Below are positions 25,004-33,084 of a stretch of 41,936 nucleotides of DNA, one piece after another. The notes beneath the pieces were generated by a model, which saw nothing but the letters and a program-made list of their open reading frames with translations, made no database searches and was not told the DNA's origin. The DNA lies in NCBI GenBank assembly GCA_021785735.1, contig JAJYEP010000004.1:1-41936 (forward strand). The letters are read 5' to 3'. This DNA comes from Thermoplasmata archaeon (GTDB lineage: Archaea; Thermoplasmatota; Thermoplasmata; Thermoplasmatales; Thermoplasmataceae). A program made the position numbers and the translations under genes. Every line of letters begins with the position of its first letter. Position 1 is the first letter of the stretch.

Positions 25004-25076
25004 GGCCGGGTCCGGGAATTGAACCCGGGTCCGGGGATCCACAGTCCCCAAGGATATCCACTACCCCACCCCGGCC
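25004..25076 (-). tRNA. tRNA-His (anticodon GUG)
   Basis: On the minus strand the anticodon loop CTGTGGA, closed by GGGGA/TCCCC, gives GTG. The T-arm is CCGGG-TTCAATT-CCCGG. When numbering is fixed by the T-arm and U8, the first base (25076) is an encoded G-1 that pairs with discriminator C73 (25004), the histidine identity element. Base pair 7-66 then reads G-A, a mismatch at the base of the acceptor stem. CCA is not encoded. A TATA-like GGTATTAAAT at 25101-25110 lies about 29 nt upstream. Confidence 0.94.
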
Positions 25077-25100
25077 ATTTTTTGAGGGAAATAGGATTTC

Positions 25101-25110
25101 ATTTAATACC
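25101..25110 (-). promoter_or_regulatory. TATA-like box for tRNA-His
   Basis: GGTATTAAAT on the minus strand is centred about 29 nt upstream of the tRNA 5' end. It lies in the 195-nt gap between the tRNA and the METTL5-like gene, in which I see nothing else that I can support. Confidence 0.5.
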
Positions 25111-25271
25111 TTTATGCTTGCAGAATGATTTCCATCTTGATTTTCAAATATTTGGAAAAAATTCAGGGTAATTATTCACAAAAGGCAAGAGCGCAAGTCG
25201 ATATCGTTGAGAGTATTTGATCTTATGAAATTGTTTAATTAAGGGTTTATCATTAGAAATTCATTATCGGA

Positions 25272-25883
25272 TTACGGTTTTTCTGCATCGACGCAGTAAA
25301 TTATTCCCGAGACAGCCACAGATTTTTTCGTATGGTGAGAGTATATCTGCGGAACATCAATTGAAACCAGGATTTTCTTCCTGACGAACCCAATTTTCCC
25401 GTAAATCTTGTCAAGAAATTCTTCAGTAATACTGTTGTGTATTGAATATATGTGATCTGCAACCTGTCCGGCCTTTTCTATAAAAGGCAGGTCTGCGTGA
25501 GTTTTGTAGGCCCCCCAGGGAGGGTTCATGATAACAGTGTCAAAATGCCCGCTGATTTCACTTATGTCGGTCTGGTACAGCTGAACATGGTAAGTACCAG
25601 TATTTTCAGCTGCTACTCGGAGCATTTCATCATCTATCTCATAAGCCGAAACCGATTTTGCGCCAAGGAGTGCTGCAGCCACAGATAGAATACCATTACC
25701 GCAGCCCAAATCTACGACTGACTTCCCAGAAATAAATCCATCCAAAAAAGCCTCATAGACCATTCTGGCAGCTATATCGGGTGAGGTGATGTACTGCTCA
25801 TACTGAATTGAATAAAAATCAGGCTTTTTCAACCTGGACAGTGCCATTGAGATATGTTTCAGATCCACTGTTTGGTTTTTCAT
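25272..25883 (-). CDS. METTL5-like SAM-dependent nucleic-acid N6-adenine methyltransferase
   Basis: This Rossmann-fold methylase of about 203 residues has motif I VVDLGCGNGILSVAAA, an acidic second-strand end (AYEIDDE) and catalytic motif IV NPPWGAYKTHADLPF. NPPW marks exocyclic-amine methylation, and the arrangement matches archaeal homologues of METTL5, which methylates an adenine of small-subunit rRNA. The target in this organism is inferred. The start is taken as the ATG at 25883; a TTG one codon earlier is possible. It follows the 103-residue ORF by 5 nt, so the two form an operon. Confidence 0.87.
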   Translation of the reverse strand: MKNQTVDLKHISMALSRLKKPDFYSIQYEQYITSPDIAARMVYEAFLDGFISGKSVVDLGCGNGILSVAAALLGAKSVSAYEIDDEMLRVAAENTGTYHVQLYQTDISEISGHFDTVIMNPPWGAYKTHADLPFIEKAGQVADHIYSIHNSITEEFLDKIYGKIGFVRKKILVSIDVPQIYSHHTKKSVAVSGIIYCVDAEKP

Positions 25884-25888
25884 CAAAA

Positions 25889-26200
25889 TTAGTAGTTGAC
25901 CCCTACAGAGATTTCAACAATTTCCCTGGCCAGCCTTGAGGATCTATCTTTAGTTTCGCCCCTTGCCCTCAGAAGCTCTTCAATTCTTTTGATGGCTCTG
26001 TGGCGTTTCCAGGTACCCTGCTCGTGGGCTGCCATTACTACGTACGAAGCTATTTCTCTATCAACGTTAATGCCAAATCTCTCTCTTAGTTTAATCTGCC
26101 AGACAGGAATGAGGACTTCAGGGATAGTTTTCATTTCATAAACTCTTCTCTTTTCCTGAATAATTTTGTCTAGATTCTTTCCCCTCTCTGCAGACTTCAT
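25889..26200 (-). CDS. Small basic helical protein, unknown function
   Basis: This 103-residue protein is rich in Arg, Lys and Glu, with predicted helices over most of its length and a compact HEQGTWKRHRAIKRIEELLRARGE core. It could bind nucleic acid or act as a partner of the downstream methylase, but I recognise no family and assign no function. A TATA-like CTTTTTAATGG near 26223-26233 is about 28 nt upstream of the ATG, so it likely leads the two-gene operon. Confidence 0.65.
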   Translation of the reverse strand: MKSAERGKNLDKIIQEKRRVYEMKTIPEVLIPVWQIKLRERFGINVDREIASYVVMAAHEQGTWKRHRAIKRIEELLRARGETKDRSSRLAREIVEISVGVNY

Positions 26201-26302
26201 TGCATGTTATAACGAAATGTCCATTAAAAAGATTTTCATAGCATTATCGATAAATCAACAATCATAGATAGTAGATAAAAATTGATGATGAAAAAAAGTT
26301 AT

Positions 26303-27220
26303 TCATTGAAGTGAAAGAAGGCGCACAAGCAATGCCTTTTCTGTATGCAATCTGTTCTCCGCCTCATCGAACACCACGCTTCTTACACCGTCGATTACGC
26401 CTGGTGTAACCTCAAGATTGCGATGTGCCGGAAGGCAGTGAAGAAATACAGCACGATCGGATGCCTGAGCCATGAGTTTCTCGTTCACCTGGTATTTGAT
26501 GAATAGCTTTTCCTTCTCCTGTCTCTGGTTCTCCTCACCCATTGAAATCCACACGTCTGTATAGACAGCGTCTGCTCCCTTGGCTGCTTTCAATGGGTCA
26601 TTCAATATCTCTACACTTGATCCATACCTGGACGCAAGCTCCGTTGCCTTTGACACATATTCCTTTTTTGGTTCGTAACCTTCAGGAGTTGCCACTCTAA
26701 TGTTGACACCCGTCAGTGCAGATGCATAAAGTAAGGAATTGGCTACATTGTTGCCATCGCCGACATAGGTCAGGTTGAGCCCTTTGAGATTCCCAAATTT
26801 TTCATATAATGTCATAAAGTCAGCCAGCATCTGTACCGGATGCTCTGAATCATCAAGGGCATTGATAACAGGAATTGTTGCGTTCCTGGCCAGTTCCATC
26901 ATCTTTGTATGTTCGAATGCCCTGTATGCAATGACATCCACCATTCTGGAAAGAACCTTTGCGGTATCCGAAATTGTCTCGCCTCTTCCCAGCTGCATAT
27001 CATTGGGATTGAGGTAGAGAGAGTGCCCACCTATCTGCCTCATGGCAGATTCAAATGATACTCTTGTTCTAGTACTCGGTTTCTCGAATATCATGGCAAG
27101 AACCCTGTTCTTTGCCGAGCTCACTTCCTCGTACCTGCTTCTCTTGAGTTTTAAAGATAGCCCAATCAGATCTTCGAAATCCTCCTTCATGTCCAAAACA
27201 GACAGTATATCTCTTTTCAT
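26303..27220 (-). CDS. argF: Ornithine carbamoyltransferase
   Basis: It transfers the carbamoyl group from carbamoyl phosphate to ornithine, giving citrulline. The 305-residue protein has the carbamoyl-phosphate motif PSTRTRVSFE, HPVQMLADF, the ornithine-loop DVWISMGEE and the active-site HCLPAHR. HCLP plus SMG distinguishes it from aspartate carbamoyltransferase. Its ribosome-binding site AAGGTGA includes the TGA stop of sucD, so translation of the two is coupled. Direction (arginine synthesis or citrulline use) cannot be told from the window. Confidence 0.95.
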   Translation of the reverse strand: MKRDILSVLDMKEDFEDLIGLSLKLKRSRYEEVSSAKNRVLAMIFEKPSTRTRVSFESAMRQIGGHSLYLNPNDMQLGRGETISDTAKVLSRMVDVIAYRAFEHTKMMELARNATIPVINALDDSEHPVQMLADFMTLYEKFGNLKGLNLTYVGDGNNVANSLLYASALTGVNIRVATPEGYEPKKEYVSKATELASRYGSSVEILNDPLKAAKGADAVYTDVWISMGEENQRQEKEKLFIKYQVNEKLMAQASDRAVFLHCLPAHRNLEVTPGVIDGVRSVVFDEAENRLHTEKALLVRLLSLQ

Positions 27221-27224
27221 GCAA

Positions 27225-28079
27225 TCACCTTAAGAGTTTTGGAATATCCACGGGATATTCTGCTACACTAACCCCACTCTCATTAAATGCCTTGATCTTG
27301 GATTCCGCAGTTCCGGTTCCATGCTCAACTATTGCACCGGCATGACCCATCCTCTTGCCTGGAGGCGCACTCCTTCCAGTAATATATGCAACGACCTTCT
27401 TGGTTATATTTTTCTTTATATAGGCAGCCGCAAGTTCCTCGTTGTTACCACCTATTTCACCGACCAGAACTATGTTCTTGGTGTCCTTGTCTTCCTGGAA
27501 TAGCTTAAGTACGTCAATGTAGGTAAGACCAACGACAGGATCGCCCCCTAGACCTATCACAGTACTCTCTCCGAAACCGGCGTTTGTGAGGGATCCAACA
27601 ATTTCATAGGTCAGCGTTCCGCTTCTGGAGGCCACTGCAACATCTCCCTTCTTGAAAATGTGATTTGGCATGATTCCTATTTTTGCATATCCAGGTCTGG
27701 TAATTCCAGGGCCATTTGGACCCAGCATCACGATATCCTTCCGTTTTGCCTCATAGAGTATCTCCATGGTATCGTGGAACGGCACATGCTCTGTCAGAAT
27801 ATAAATCAGTTTAATACCGGCATCGATGGCTTCAAATGCCGCATCCCTCACATATGGAGCAGCAACTGAAATCATGGTAGCATTCGGTTTCACGGACATT
27901 GTGTCTGCAACTGTCTCAAATATTGGGATTCCGTTTACACTCTGCCCTTTTTTTCCCGGCGAAGTACCGCCAACAACTTTTGTTCCAAACTTTACCATTT
28001 CACCAGAATGGAATTTACCCTGATGGCCCGTAATTCCCTGAACTATAACTTTTGTGTTTTCATCAACCAATCCACTCAT
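27225..28079 (-). CDS. sucD: Succinyl-CoA ligase, alpha subunit
   Basis: This 284-residue subunit has the N-terminal CoA-binding Rossmann domain (VQGITGHQGKFHSGEM) and the phospho-histidine loop GHAGAIVEHGTGTAESK near residue 245. It carries the catalytic phospho-His of the TCA-cycle reaction succinyl-CoA to succinate with NTP synthesis. The ATG overlaps the sucC stop by 4 bp. CoA ligases for other acyl groups look alike, but the length and pairing favour succinyl-CoA. Confidence 0.94.
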   Translation of the reverse strand: MSGLVDENTKVIVQGITGHQGKFHSGEMVKFGTKVVGGTSPGKKGQSVNGIPIFETVADTMSVKPNATMISVAAPYVRDAAFEAIDAGIKLIYILTEHVPFHDTMEILYEAKRKDIVMLGPNGPGITRPGYAKIGIMPNHIFKKGDVAVASRSGTLTYEIVGSLTNAGFGESTVIGLGGDPVVGLTYIDVLKLFQEDKDTKNIVLVGEIGGNNEELAAAYIKKNITKKVVAYITGRSAPPGKRMGHAGAIVEHGTGTAESKIKAFNESGVSVAEYPVDIPKLLR

Positions 28080-29185
28080 TGTGATCCACTCCCCAATTTA
28101 ACCACAGTCTCAATTGCGCTCATCATATCTGAAAAGGCATCAATTCCATTGTCCTTTAGAATCTGCCTTCCCTCAACTTCATGAATTCCGCTGAGTCTCA
28201 CCACTATATGCTGTTTTATGTTGAATTTCTTCTTTGCCTCAACTATTCCATTGGCGACTGTATCACATTTTGTCACGCCGCCAAAGATATTCACAAGAAT
28301 TGCCTTTGGATTGGCTTTTAGAACCAGATCAAATGCCGTGACCACGATATCGACAGAATCAGTACCGCCAAGGTCCAGGAAATTCCTTGGCTTACCTTTA
28401 TGCAGTGTGAGTGCGTCCAGTGTCGCCATGGTGAGACCTGCTCCATTGGCAATCACACCAATATGGCCGTCCATCTCTACGAAACTGTAACCTTTTGATT
28501 GGGCCTCCAATTCGAGCTTCGTCTTTTCCGGATCAACCACATTGAATTCCTTGTGCCTGAACAGCGAATCAGAATCGATCACAACCTTTGCATCTGCGGC
28601 TATGAGACTGCCACTGCCTGTTACAACCAGAGGATTAATCTCTGCAAGTTCACAGTCATATTTGACAAAGATCTTGTAAAGATTGGAGACTATTGATCTG
28701 AACTGGCTCGATATTTCGGGTGAGAGATTCATAAATGAACTTGCCTCTCTTCCTATATAATCCGAATATCCCATTAGTGGATCAATGAGCCTGAGGAAAA
28801 TCTTCTCATGCGGCAAGGATTCAATTTCTACCCCGCCCTCTGTCGTGGCCATAAGCATTGGTTTTCTCTCGGTCCTGTTCAGCGAGATACTAACATACAT
28901 TTCCTTCTTTATGTCAATCATATCTTCAACGAGCAGTTTGGTTACTTTGAGTCCTCGGATCTCTGATCCGAGCAGTTCTCGCACTCCATTCTTCAATTCA
29001 TCATCTGATCTGGCGAATTTTATTCCGCCGGATTTTCCTCTCCCACCAAGAAGTATCTGGGATTTTACAACTACTGGTTTGATATACTTCCTCACATCCT
29101 CAGGCTTCTCAACAAGATAACCATCCGGGACCGGGATGCCATTTTGCCTGAAAATATCTTTTCCTAAGTATTCATAAAGATTCAA
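28076..29185 (-). CDS. sucC: Succinyl-CoA ligase, beta subunit
   Basis: This 369-residue subunit has an N-terminal ATP-grasp domain (VVKSQILLGGRGKSGGIKFA nucleotide segment, CELAEINPLVV metal site) and a C-terminal flavodoxin-like ligase domain (NGAGLTMATLDAL, NFLDLGG, NIFGGVTKCD). It forms the heterotetramer with SucD. The start is a TTG, supported by the MNLYEYLGKDIFRQNGIPVP alignment and a TATA-like box at 29203-29211. Confidence 0.95.
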   Translation of the reverse strand: MNLYEYLGKDIFRQNGIPVPDGYLVEKPEDVRKYIKPVVVKSQILLGGRGKSGGIKFARSDDELKNGVRELLGSEIRGLKVTKLLVEDMIDIKKEMYVSISLNRTERKPMLMATTEGGVEIESLPHEKIFLRLIDPLMGYSDYIGREASSFMNLSPEISSQFRSIVSNLYKIFVKYDCELAEINPLVVTGSGSLIAADAKVVIDSDSLFRHKEFNVVDPEKTKLELEAQSKGYSFVEMDGHIGVIANGAGLTMATLDALTLHKGKPRNFLDLGGTDSVDIVVTAFDLVLKANPKAILVNIFGGVTKCDTVANGIVEAKKKFNIKQHIVVRLSGIHEVEGRQILKDNGIDAFSDMMSAIETVVKLGSGSQ

Positions 29186-29202
29186 TTAGTCACCGCGCCG
29201 TT

Positions 29203-29211
29203 ATATTCGGA
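29203..29211 (-). promoter_or_regulatory. TATA-like box for sucC-sucD-argF
   Basis: GAATATAAC on the minus strand is centred about 22 nt upstream of the TTG of sucC. No other promoter-like element is seen before sucD or argF, so one transcript for the three genes is likely. Confidence 0.4.
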
Positions 29212-29309
29212 AATAATAAGAATGTTTGCAGGTATATTACAGATTAATCAAACAAAAAGGCAGAAATAGGTTAGATTCGCCTTTACCCGTCCTTTCTATT
29301 TATCCGGTA

Positions 29310-30272
29310 CTATCTCTTTCCGTTTTTCAATAGATCAGAGTACAATGTCATTGATACCCTGCAGCCATCACCAACTGCAGTGGCAATCTGTGCCTCAGTT
29401 CCGGTGACATCACCGGATGCATAAATTCCATTCACTGAAGTTCTGCCCTTCTGATCCACGTTGATATAGCCCCTGTCGTTCAAATTGACTCCGGAATCCT
29501 TTAGGAAACCTGTTTGAGGCAAAAGCCCAACGTAGATAAATACACCATCGGTTTCCACCACATCCTCCTTACCAGTTTCCCTGTTCTTGTACCTTACCTC
29601 TGTAACCTTCTTTCCATTTCCAACAATTTCAAGCACCTGTGAGTTCATCAAATACGGAATCTTCCTGTTTCTGATTGTATTAATGTAAGCCTCTTCACAC
29701 ATGTACCTTGGCATGAATTCCAGAATTCTCATTTCACTGGTATATTCGCTCATGGATATAGCCGCAATGGCACCTGAATTCCCGCCACCTATGACAACAA
29801 CCTTCCTGTCCTTGTAAAGATAACCATCACATGTAGAACAGTAAGATACCCCCTTTCCATAATATTCTTTCTCACCGGGCACATTCAGATGCTTGTGTGT
29901 GGTACCTGTCGCTACAATGACCGATGATCCGGTATAATTTCCCTTGTTAGTTTCAACTGTAAATTTTTCTGCACCCTTTTTGATTGAATAGACCTCTGTG
30001 TATTCATTTATAGGAGCATACTCTGAGGCATGGTTTGCAAATTCGCGGGCCAGATCAACCCCAGGGATAGCCTTAAAACCGAGATAGTTTTCGACAAGGG
30101 GGGCCTCTGCAGTCAGACCGCCGGATACCGACTTATCCAGGATTATGGCCGAAAGCCCAGATCTTACCGCATAAATCGCCGCGGAGAACCCAGAAGCGCC
30201 AGCGCCTATAATTATAACGTCAAAGTCCCGTCGTGTCTCCTCTTCTGTAGAGTGAGTTATGTTAAGTTCCAT
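29310..30272 (-). CDS. trxB: Thioredoxin reductase-like flavoprotein without NADPH motif
   Basis: It transfers electrons through FAD and a redox-active disulfide to thioredoxin. The FAD-binding GAGASGFSAA is at the N-terminus, the redox pair is in YCSTCDG (CXXC at about 145-148), and ASGDV near the end contacts FAD. The second nucleotide site reads GGGNSG followed by EFMPRYM, instead of GGGDSA with the HRRxxxR that grips NADPH phosphate. Thermoplasma acidophilum TrxR is known to lack this motif and not to use NAD(P)H. The frame reaches a TTG at 30278, but the TATA-like box near 30300 supports the ATG at 30272. Confidence 0.92.
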   Translation of the reverse strand: MELNITHSTEEETRRDFDVIIIGAGASGFSAAIYAVRSGLSAIILDKSVSGGLTAEAPLVENYLGFKAIPGVDLAREFANHASEYAPINEYTEVYSIKKGAEKFTVETNKGNYTGSSVIVATGTTHKHLNVPGEKEYYGKGVSYCSTCDGYLYKDRKVVVIGGGNSGAIAAISMSEYTSEMRILEFMPRYMCEEAYINTIRNRKIPYLMNSQVLEIVGNGKKVTEVRYKNRETGKEDVVETDGVFIYVGLLPQTGFLKDSGVNLNDRGYINVDQKGRTSVNGIYASGDVTGTEAQIATAVGDGCRVSMTLYSDLLKNGKR

Positions 30273-30295
30273 AAGCAACGATTGATGATTGTGAA

Positions 30296-30308
30296 AAAAT
30301 ATAAATTA
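30296..30308 (-). promoter_or_regulatory. TATA-like box for trxB
   Basis: AATTTATATTTT on the minus strand lies about 30 nt upstream of the ATG at 30272, between the thermosome stop codon and trxB. It indicates a separate transcript for trxB. Confidence 0.5.
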
Positions 30309-30317
30309 TTATGGTAA

Positions 30318-31964
30318 TTAATAGGGAGGCATTCCGCCGCCCATACCACCCATTCCGCCCATGCCTCCGCCGGCAGGGTTCTCAGAAGCGCTGGATTTCC
30401 TGGAGGCTATCACATCATCTATTCTGAGTATCATCGTCGATACTTCCACCGCAGACTCAAGAGCGTGCTTCTTGACCCTAACGGGATCATAGACGCCAGC
30501 CTTGGTCATGTCACCGACGGAATTGTCGGCTATGCTAATTCCATAGCTGCTGTGTCCTTTCTCATGCTCTGCTTTTAATTTGATAAGTGTATTAATCGGA
30601 TCCATTCCTGCGTTCTCTGCAAGTGTTCTTGGTATAATCTCCAGGGCTTTTGCAAAAGCCTCTATTGCCAACTGTTCTCTTCCTCCAACTGAGTTAGCGA
30701 AATTTCTCATTCTCATGGAGAGTTCAGATTCTATGGCACCTCCACCTGGCAGGTAGCTACCGTCCTCCTTTGTGATGGCAACAACTCTGATCGCATCATT
30801 GAGAGATCTCTCAATTTCAGACACAACATGATCAGTGGCTCCCCTGATCAGGATATTCACCGCCTTGGGATTTGCACATCCGGTGATAAAAGTCATTCTG
30901 TCGTCCCCAATCTTTTTCTCTTCCACCCTTTCGGCTTTTCCGAGAACGCTGTGGCTCAGATCATCCAAGTTGGTAACAATCTTGGCACCTGTGGCCTTTG
31001 CAAGCTTCTCCATATCACTCTTCTTAACTCTTCTTACAGCGTAAATTCCGTCTTTGGCAAGGTAGTGCTGTGCAAGGTCGTCAATTCCTTTCTGGCACAG
31101 TATCACGTTAGCTCCGCTGTTTTTGATTTTTTCAACCATCTTTTTGAAGGTCTCAGATTCCTGTCCAAGGAAATCCTGAATTCTAGACGGATCAGTTATC
31201 TGTACCTTAGCCTCTATCTCAGTTTTCTTGATTTCCAGAGCCGAATCGATGAGTCCGATCTTGGCATCCTTTACTACTGAGGGCATCTTTGCATGAACCT
31301 TCTCCTTATCTATGATAAGACCGTTGATGAACTGGGTGTCGTTAACACTGCCACCATTTTTCTTGTCAACCTTGATGTTGGAGGGATCCACAACTACCTT
31401 TCCATTCCTCTCTTCCGCAACTGCATTAACCGCCTTTACCACAAGATCAGAAAGGAAATCGTATGAAGTTCCAGTGTTCTTACCTGCTAGTGCAGTCAGG
31501 GCGACGTTTCTAAGCGTATTGTCGTCGGAAGACTTCAATGCGATGCTGTCCAGAAGCTTCTTTGTTTCATTCATTGCAAGCCTGTAACCGTTTGCAATGA
31601 CAGTTGAGTGAACTCCCTGATCGAGGAGTACTTCTGCCTGTTTAAGGAACTCTCCTGCAAGTATCACTGCTGAAGTTGTACCGTCACCAACAGAAGAATC
31701 CTGAGACTTTGCGACTTCGACAATCATTTTAGCAGTCGGATGGTCGACATCCATTTCCTTCAGAATTGTGGCACCATCATTTGAAATTACGATATCACCA
31801 ATGGAGTCCACCAGCATCTTGTCCATACCTTTTGGACCAAGAGTTGTCCTGACCGCATCTGCTATTGCCTTTGCAGCTTCTATGTTGGCCTTTTGGGCAT
31901 TTTTACCCTGTTCTCTGCTTGTGCCTTCTTTAAGAATTAGTATTGGCATCTGTCCTGACATCAT
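30318..31964 (-). CDS. Thermosome (group II chaperonin) subunit
   Basis: This 548-residue ATP-dependent folding chaperonin subunit has the conserved [24 protein letters not shown] and [13 protein letters not shown] ATPase segments, [10 protein letters not shown] in the middle, and the Gly-Met-rich tail [16 protein letters not shown] typical of archaeal thermosomes. Whether it is the alpha or beta subunit cannot be settled here. Two ATG codons are in tandem at the start, preceded by AGAGGTG, a ribosome-binding site, and a TATA-like AATATTTATATAG at 32004-32016. It thus has a short leader rather than a leaderless start. Confidence 0.97.
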   Translation of the reverse strand: MMSGQMPILILKEGTSREQGKNAQKANIEAAKAIADAVRTTLGPKGMDKMLVDSIGDIVISNDGATILKEMDVDHPTAKMIVEVAKSQDSSVGDGTTSAVILAGEFLKQAEVLLDQGVHSTVIANGYRLAMNETKKLLDSIALKSSDDNTLRNVALTALAGKNTGTSYDFLSDLVVKAVNAVAEERNGKVVVDPSNIKVDKKNGGSVNDTQFINGLIIDKEKVHAKMPSVVKDAKIGLIDSALEIKKTEIEAKVQITDPSRIQDFLGQESETFKKMVEKIKNSGANVILCQKGIDDLAQHYLAKDGIYAVRRVKKSDMEKLAKATGAKIVTNLDDLSHSVLGKAERVEEKKIGDDRMTFITGCANPKAVNILIRGATDHVVSEIERSLNDAIRVVAITKEDGSYLPGGGAIESELSMRMRNFANSVGGREQLAIEAFAKALEIIPRTLAENAGMDPINTLIKLKAEHEKGHSSYGISIADNSVGDMTKAGVYDPVRVKKHALESAVEVSTMILRIDDVIASRKSSASENPAGGGMGGMGGMGGGMPPY

Positions 31965-32003
31965 TTCATTTACACCTCTAATTTACTGAGTAAATATGTT
32001 CTT

Positions 32004-32016
32004 CTATATAAATATT
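32004..32016 (-). promoter_or_regulatory. Promoter and ribosome-binding site of the thermosome gene
   Basis: TATA-like ATATTTATATAG on the minus strand would place the transcription start about 20 nt upstream of the ATG at 31964. The leader then contains AGAGGTG, 8-10 nt before the ATG. This SD-led arrangement contrasts with the leaderless look of most other promoters here. Confidence 0.5.
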
Positions 32017-32124
32017 ATTCACTTACTTCTCTGTTGTCCACATTGGCGCGGTAAAGAAAAGTATAGCAGGGTACATAATTATCATGTCGGAGATAAAGTT
32101 TCAAACGGATTCTAACAAAGAAAA

Positions 32125-32133
32125 TAAATATAT
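32125..32133 (+). promoter_or_regulatory. TATA-like box for the 309-residue unknown protein
   Basis: ATAAATATA is centred about 26 nt upstream of the ATG at 32155, giving an essentially leaderless transcript divergent from the thermosome gene. Confidence 0.55.
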
Positions 32134-32154
32134 TAACCATTCATTACTCTTTCA

Positions 32155-33084
32155 ATGTTAATAAACGAAGTAAATCTTTACTTGGATAAACGTGGCAGAA
32201 TATCGTTCAACTTTGAAATAGACAACCAACCAATATGGAACGCTGCCGATCTTACTTCTATTGCAAAAATCAGAATTACAAAAAATGGTGGTTTCATCAT
32301 TGTGAACAATAAATCAGATGTCTCTAATCAGGACGTTATTAGCGAGTTCCAGAGAAGAAATGCGATCCATATAGGGGATTCGTGGTCACTGAATCTCGAT
32401 ATCTCAAACACGACGCTCCTCTCCTTTTTCAAAGATTTGATATCGATCCCATCCGTTGTTGTCGACTCGATCATAATTAGGGGAACGAAATTCTTTGTTG
32501 ATTTCAGGTATCACCATAATGATCATTCAGCTTTTTCTACCCTTGCATCTATGCATATCAATAAGCTAAAGGATTTTGCTTTTCCATTTCTTGGTAATTC
32601 AGGCGGCCTGATTCAGAGCCTGAAGGAACTATCCAATGAGATACCGTTGCAATACATGGAGGTTGAATCTACAGTCCCTCCAAACTTTATGGAAATCTCC
32701 AAAGACCCGGTCATAGCTACATTTGGCAACAACTGGCTCCGCGAGATAAAGTATCTCCAGGAGGAGAAGACGTATGCAGTCTATTACGAAAAGAACCAGC
32801 TTTTAAAGGAAGGAATGGACACAAAGGAAATATCAAGAAGTGAAAAGATCTACGAAACAACCTTTTCCAACCCGATTATAACATTTATATACAACAAATG
32901 TTCTGATGGATCTATCGCCCCTCTTGGGATGGCTCAAAAATTATTTGGCAGGACTTTCAGCTATTATGTCATAGTCCCGAGAATGCATCTTGAGGGATTC
33001 ACGAAAATTCTGATGGAAGCCTTCTCAACGATGAAAGAATGGAAGATGAGTCTGACATATAGTATGCGAATTGATCGGCTTTAA
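32155..33084 (+). CDS. Protein of unknown function (309 residues)
   Basis: No family is recognised. It is a soluble, mixed alpha/beta sequence with no signal or membrane segment. An N-terminal half has alternating strands (YLDKRGRISFNFEIDNQP, SVVVDSIIIRGTKFFVDFRY), and a charged helical middle runs from about 215 (EEKTYAVYYEKNQLLKEG). The C-terminal segment resembles a compact sensor or DNA-binding regulator, but there is no clear helix-turn-helix. It has a good leaderless promoter and sits divergent from the thermosome. Its TAA stop overlaps the convergent ThyX-like stop in TTAA. Confidence 0.7.
   Translation: MLINEVNLYLDKRGRISFNFEIDNQPIWNAADLTSIAKIRITKNGGFIIVNNKSDVSNQDVISEFQRRNAIHIGDSWSLNLDISNTTLLSFFKDLISIPSVVVDSIIIRGTKFFVDFRYHHNDHSAFSTLASMHINKLKDFAFPFLGNSGGLIQSLKELSNEIPLQYMEVESTVPPNFMEISKDPVIATFGNNWLREIKYLQEEKTYAVYYEKNQLLKEGMDTKEISRSEKIYETTFSNPIITFIYNKCSDGSIAPLGMAQKLFGRTFSYYVIVPRMHLEGFTKILMEAFSTMKEWKMSLTYSMRIDRL

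Noticed and set aside
25004-25077. tRNA-His lacking encoded G-1
   Set aside because: Starting the acceptor stem at GGCCGGG gave a base -1 of U, but numbering by U8 and the T-arm shows that the first G of this string is the encoded G-1 paired with C73.
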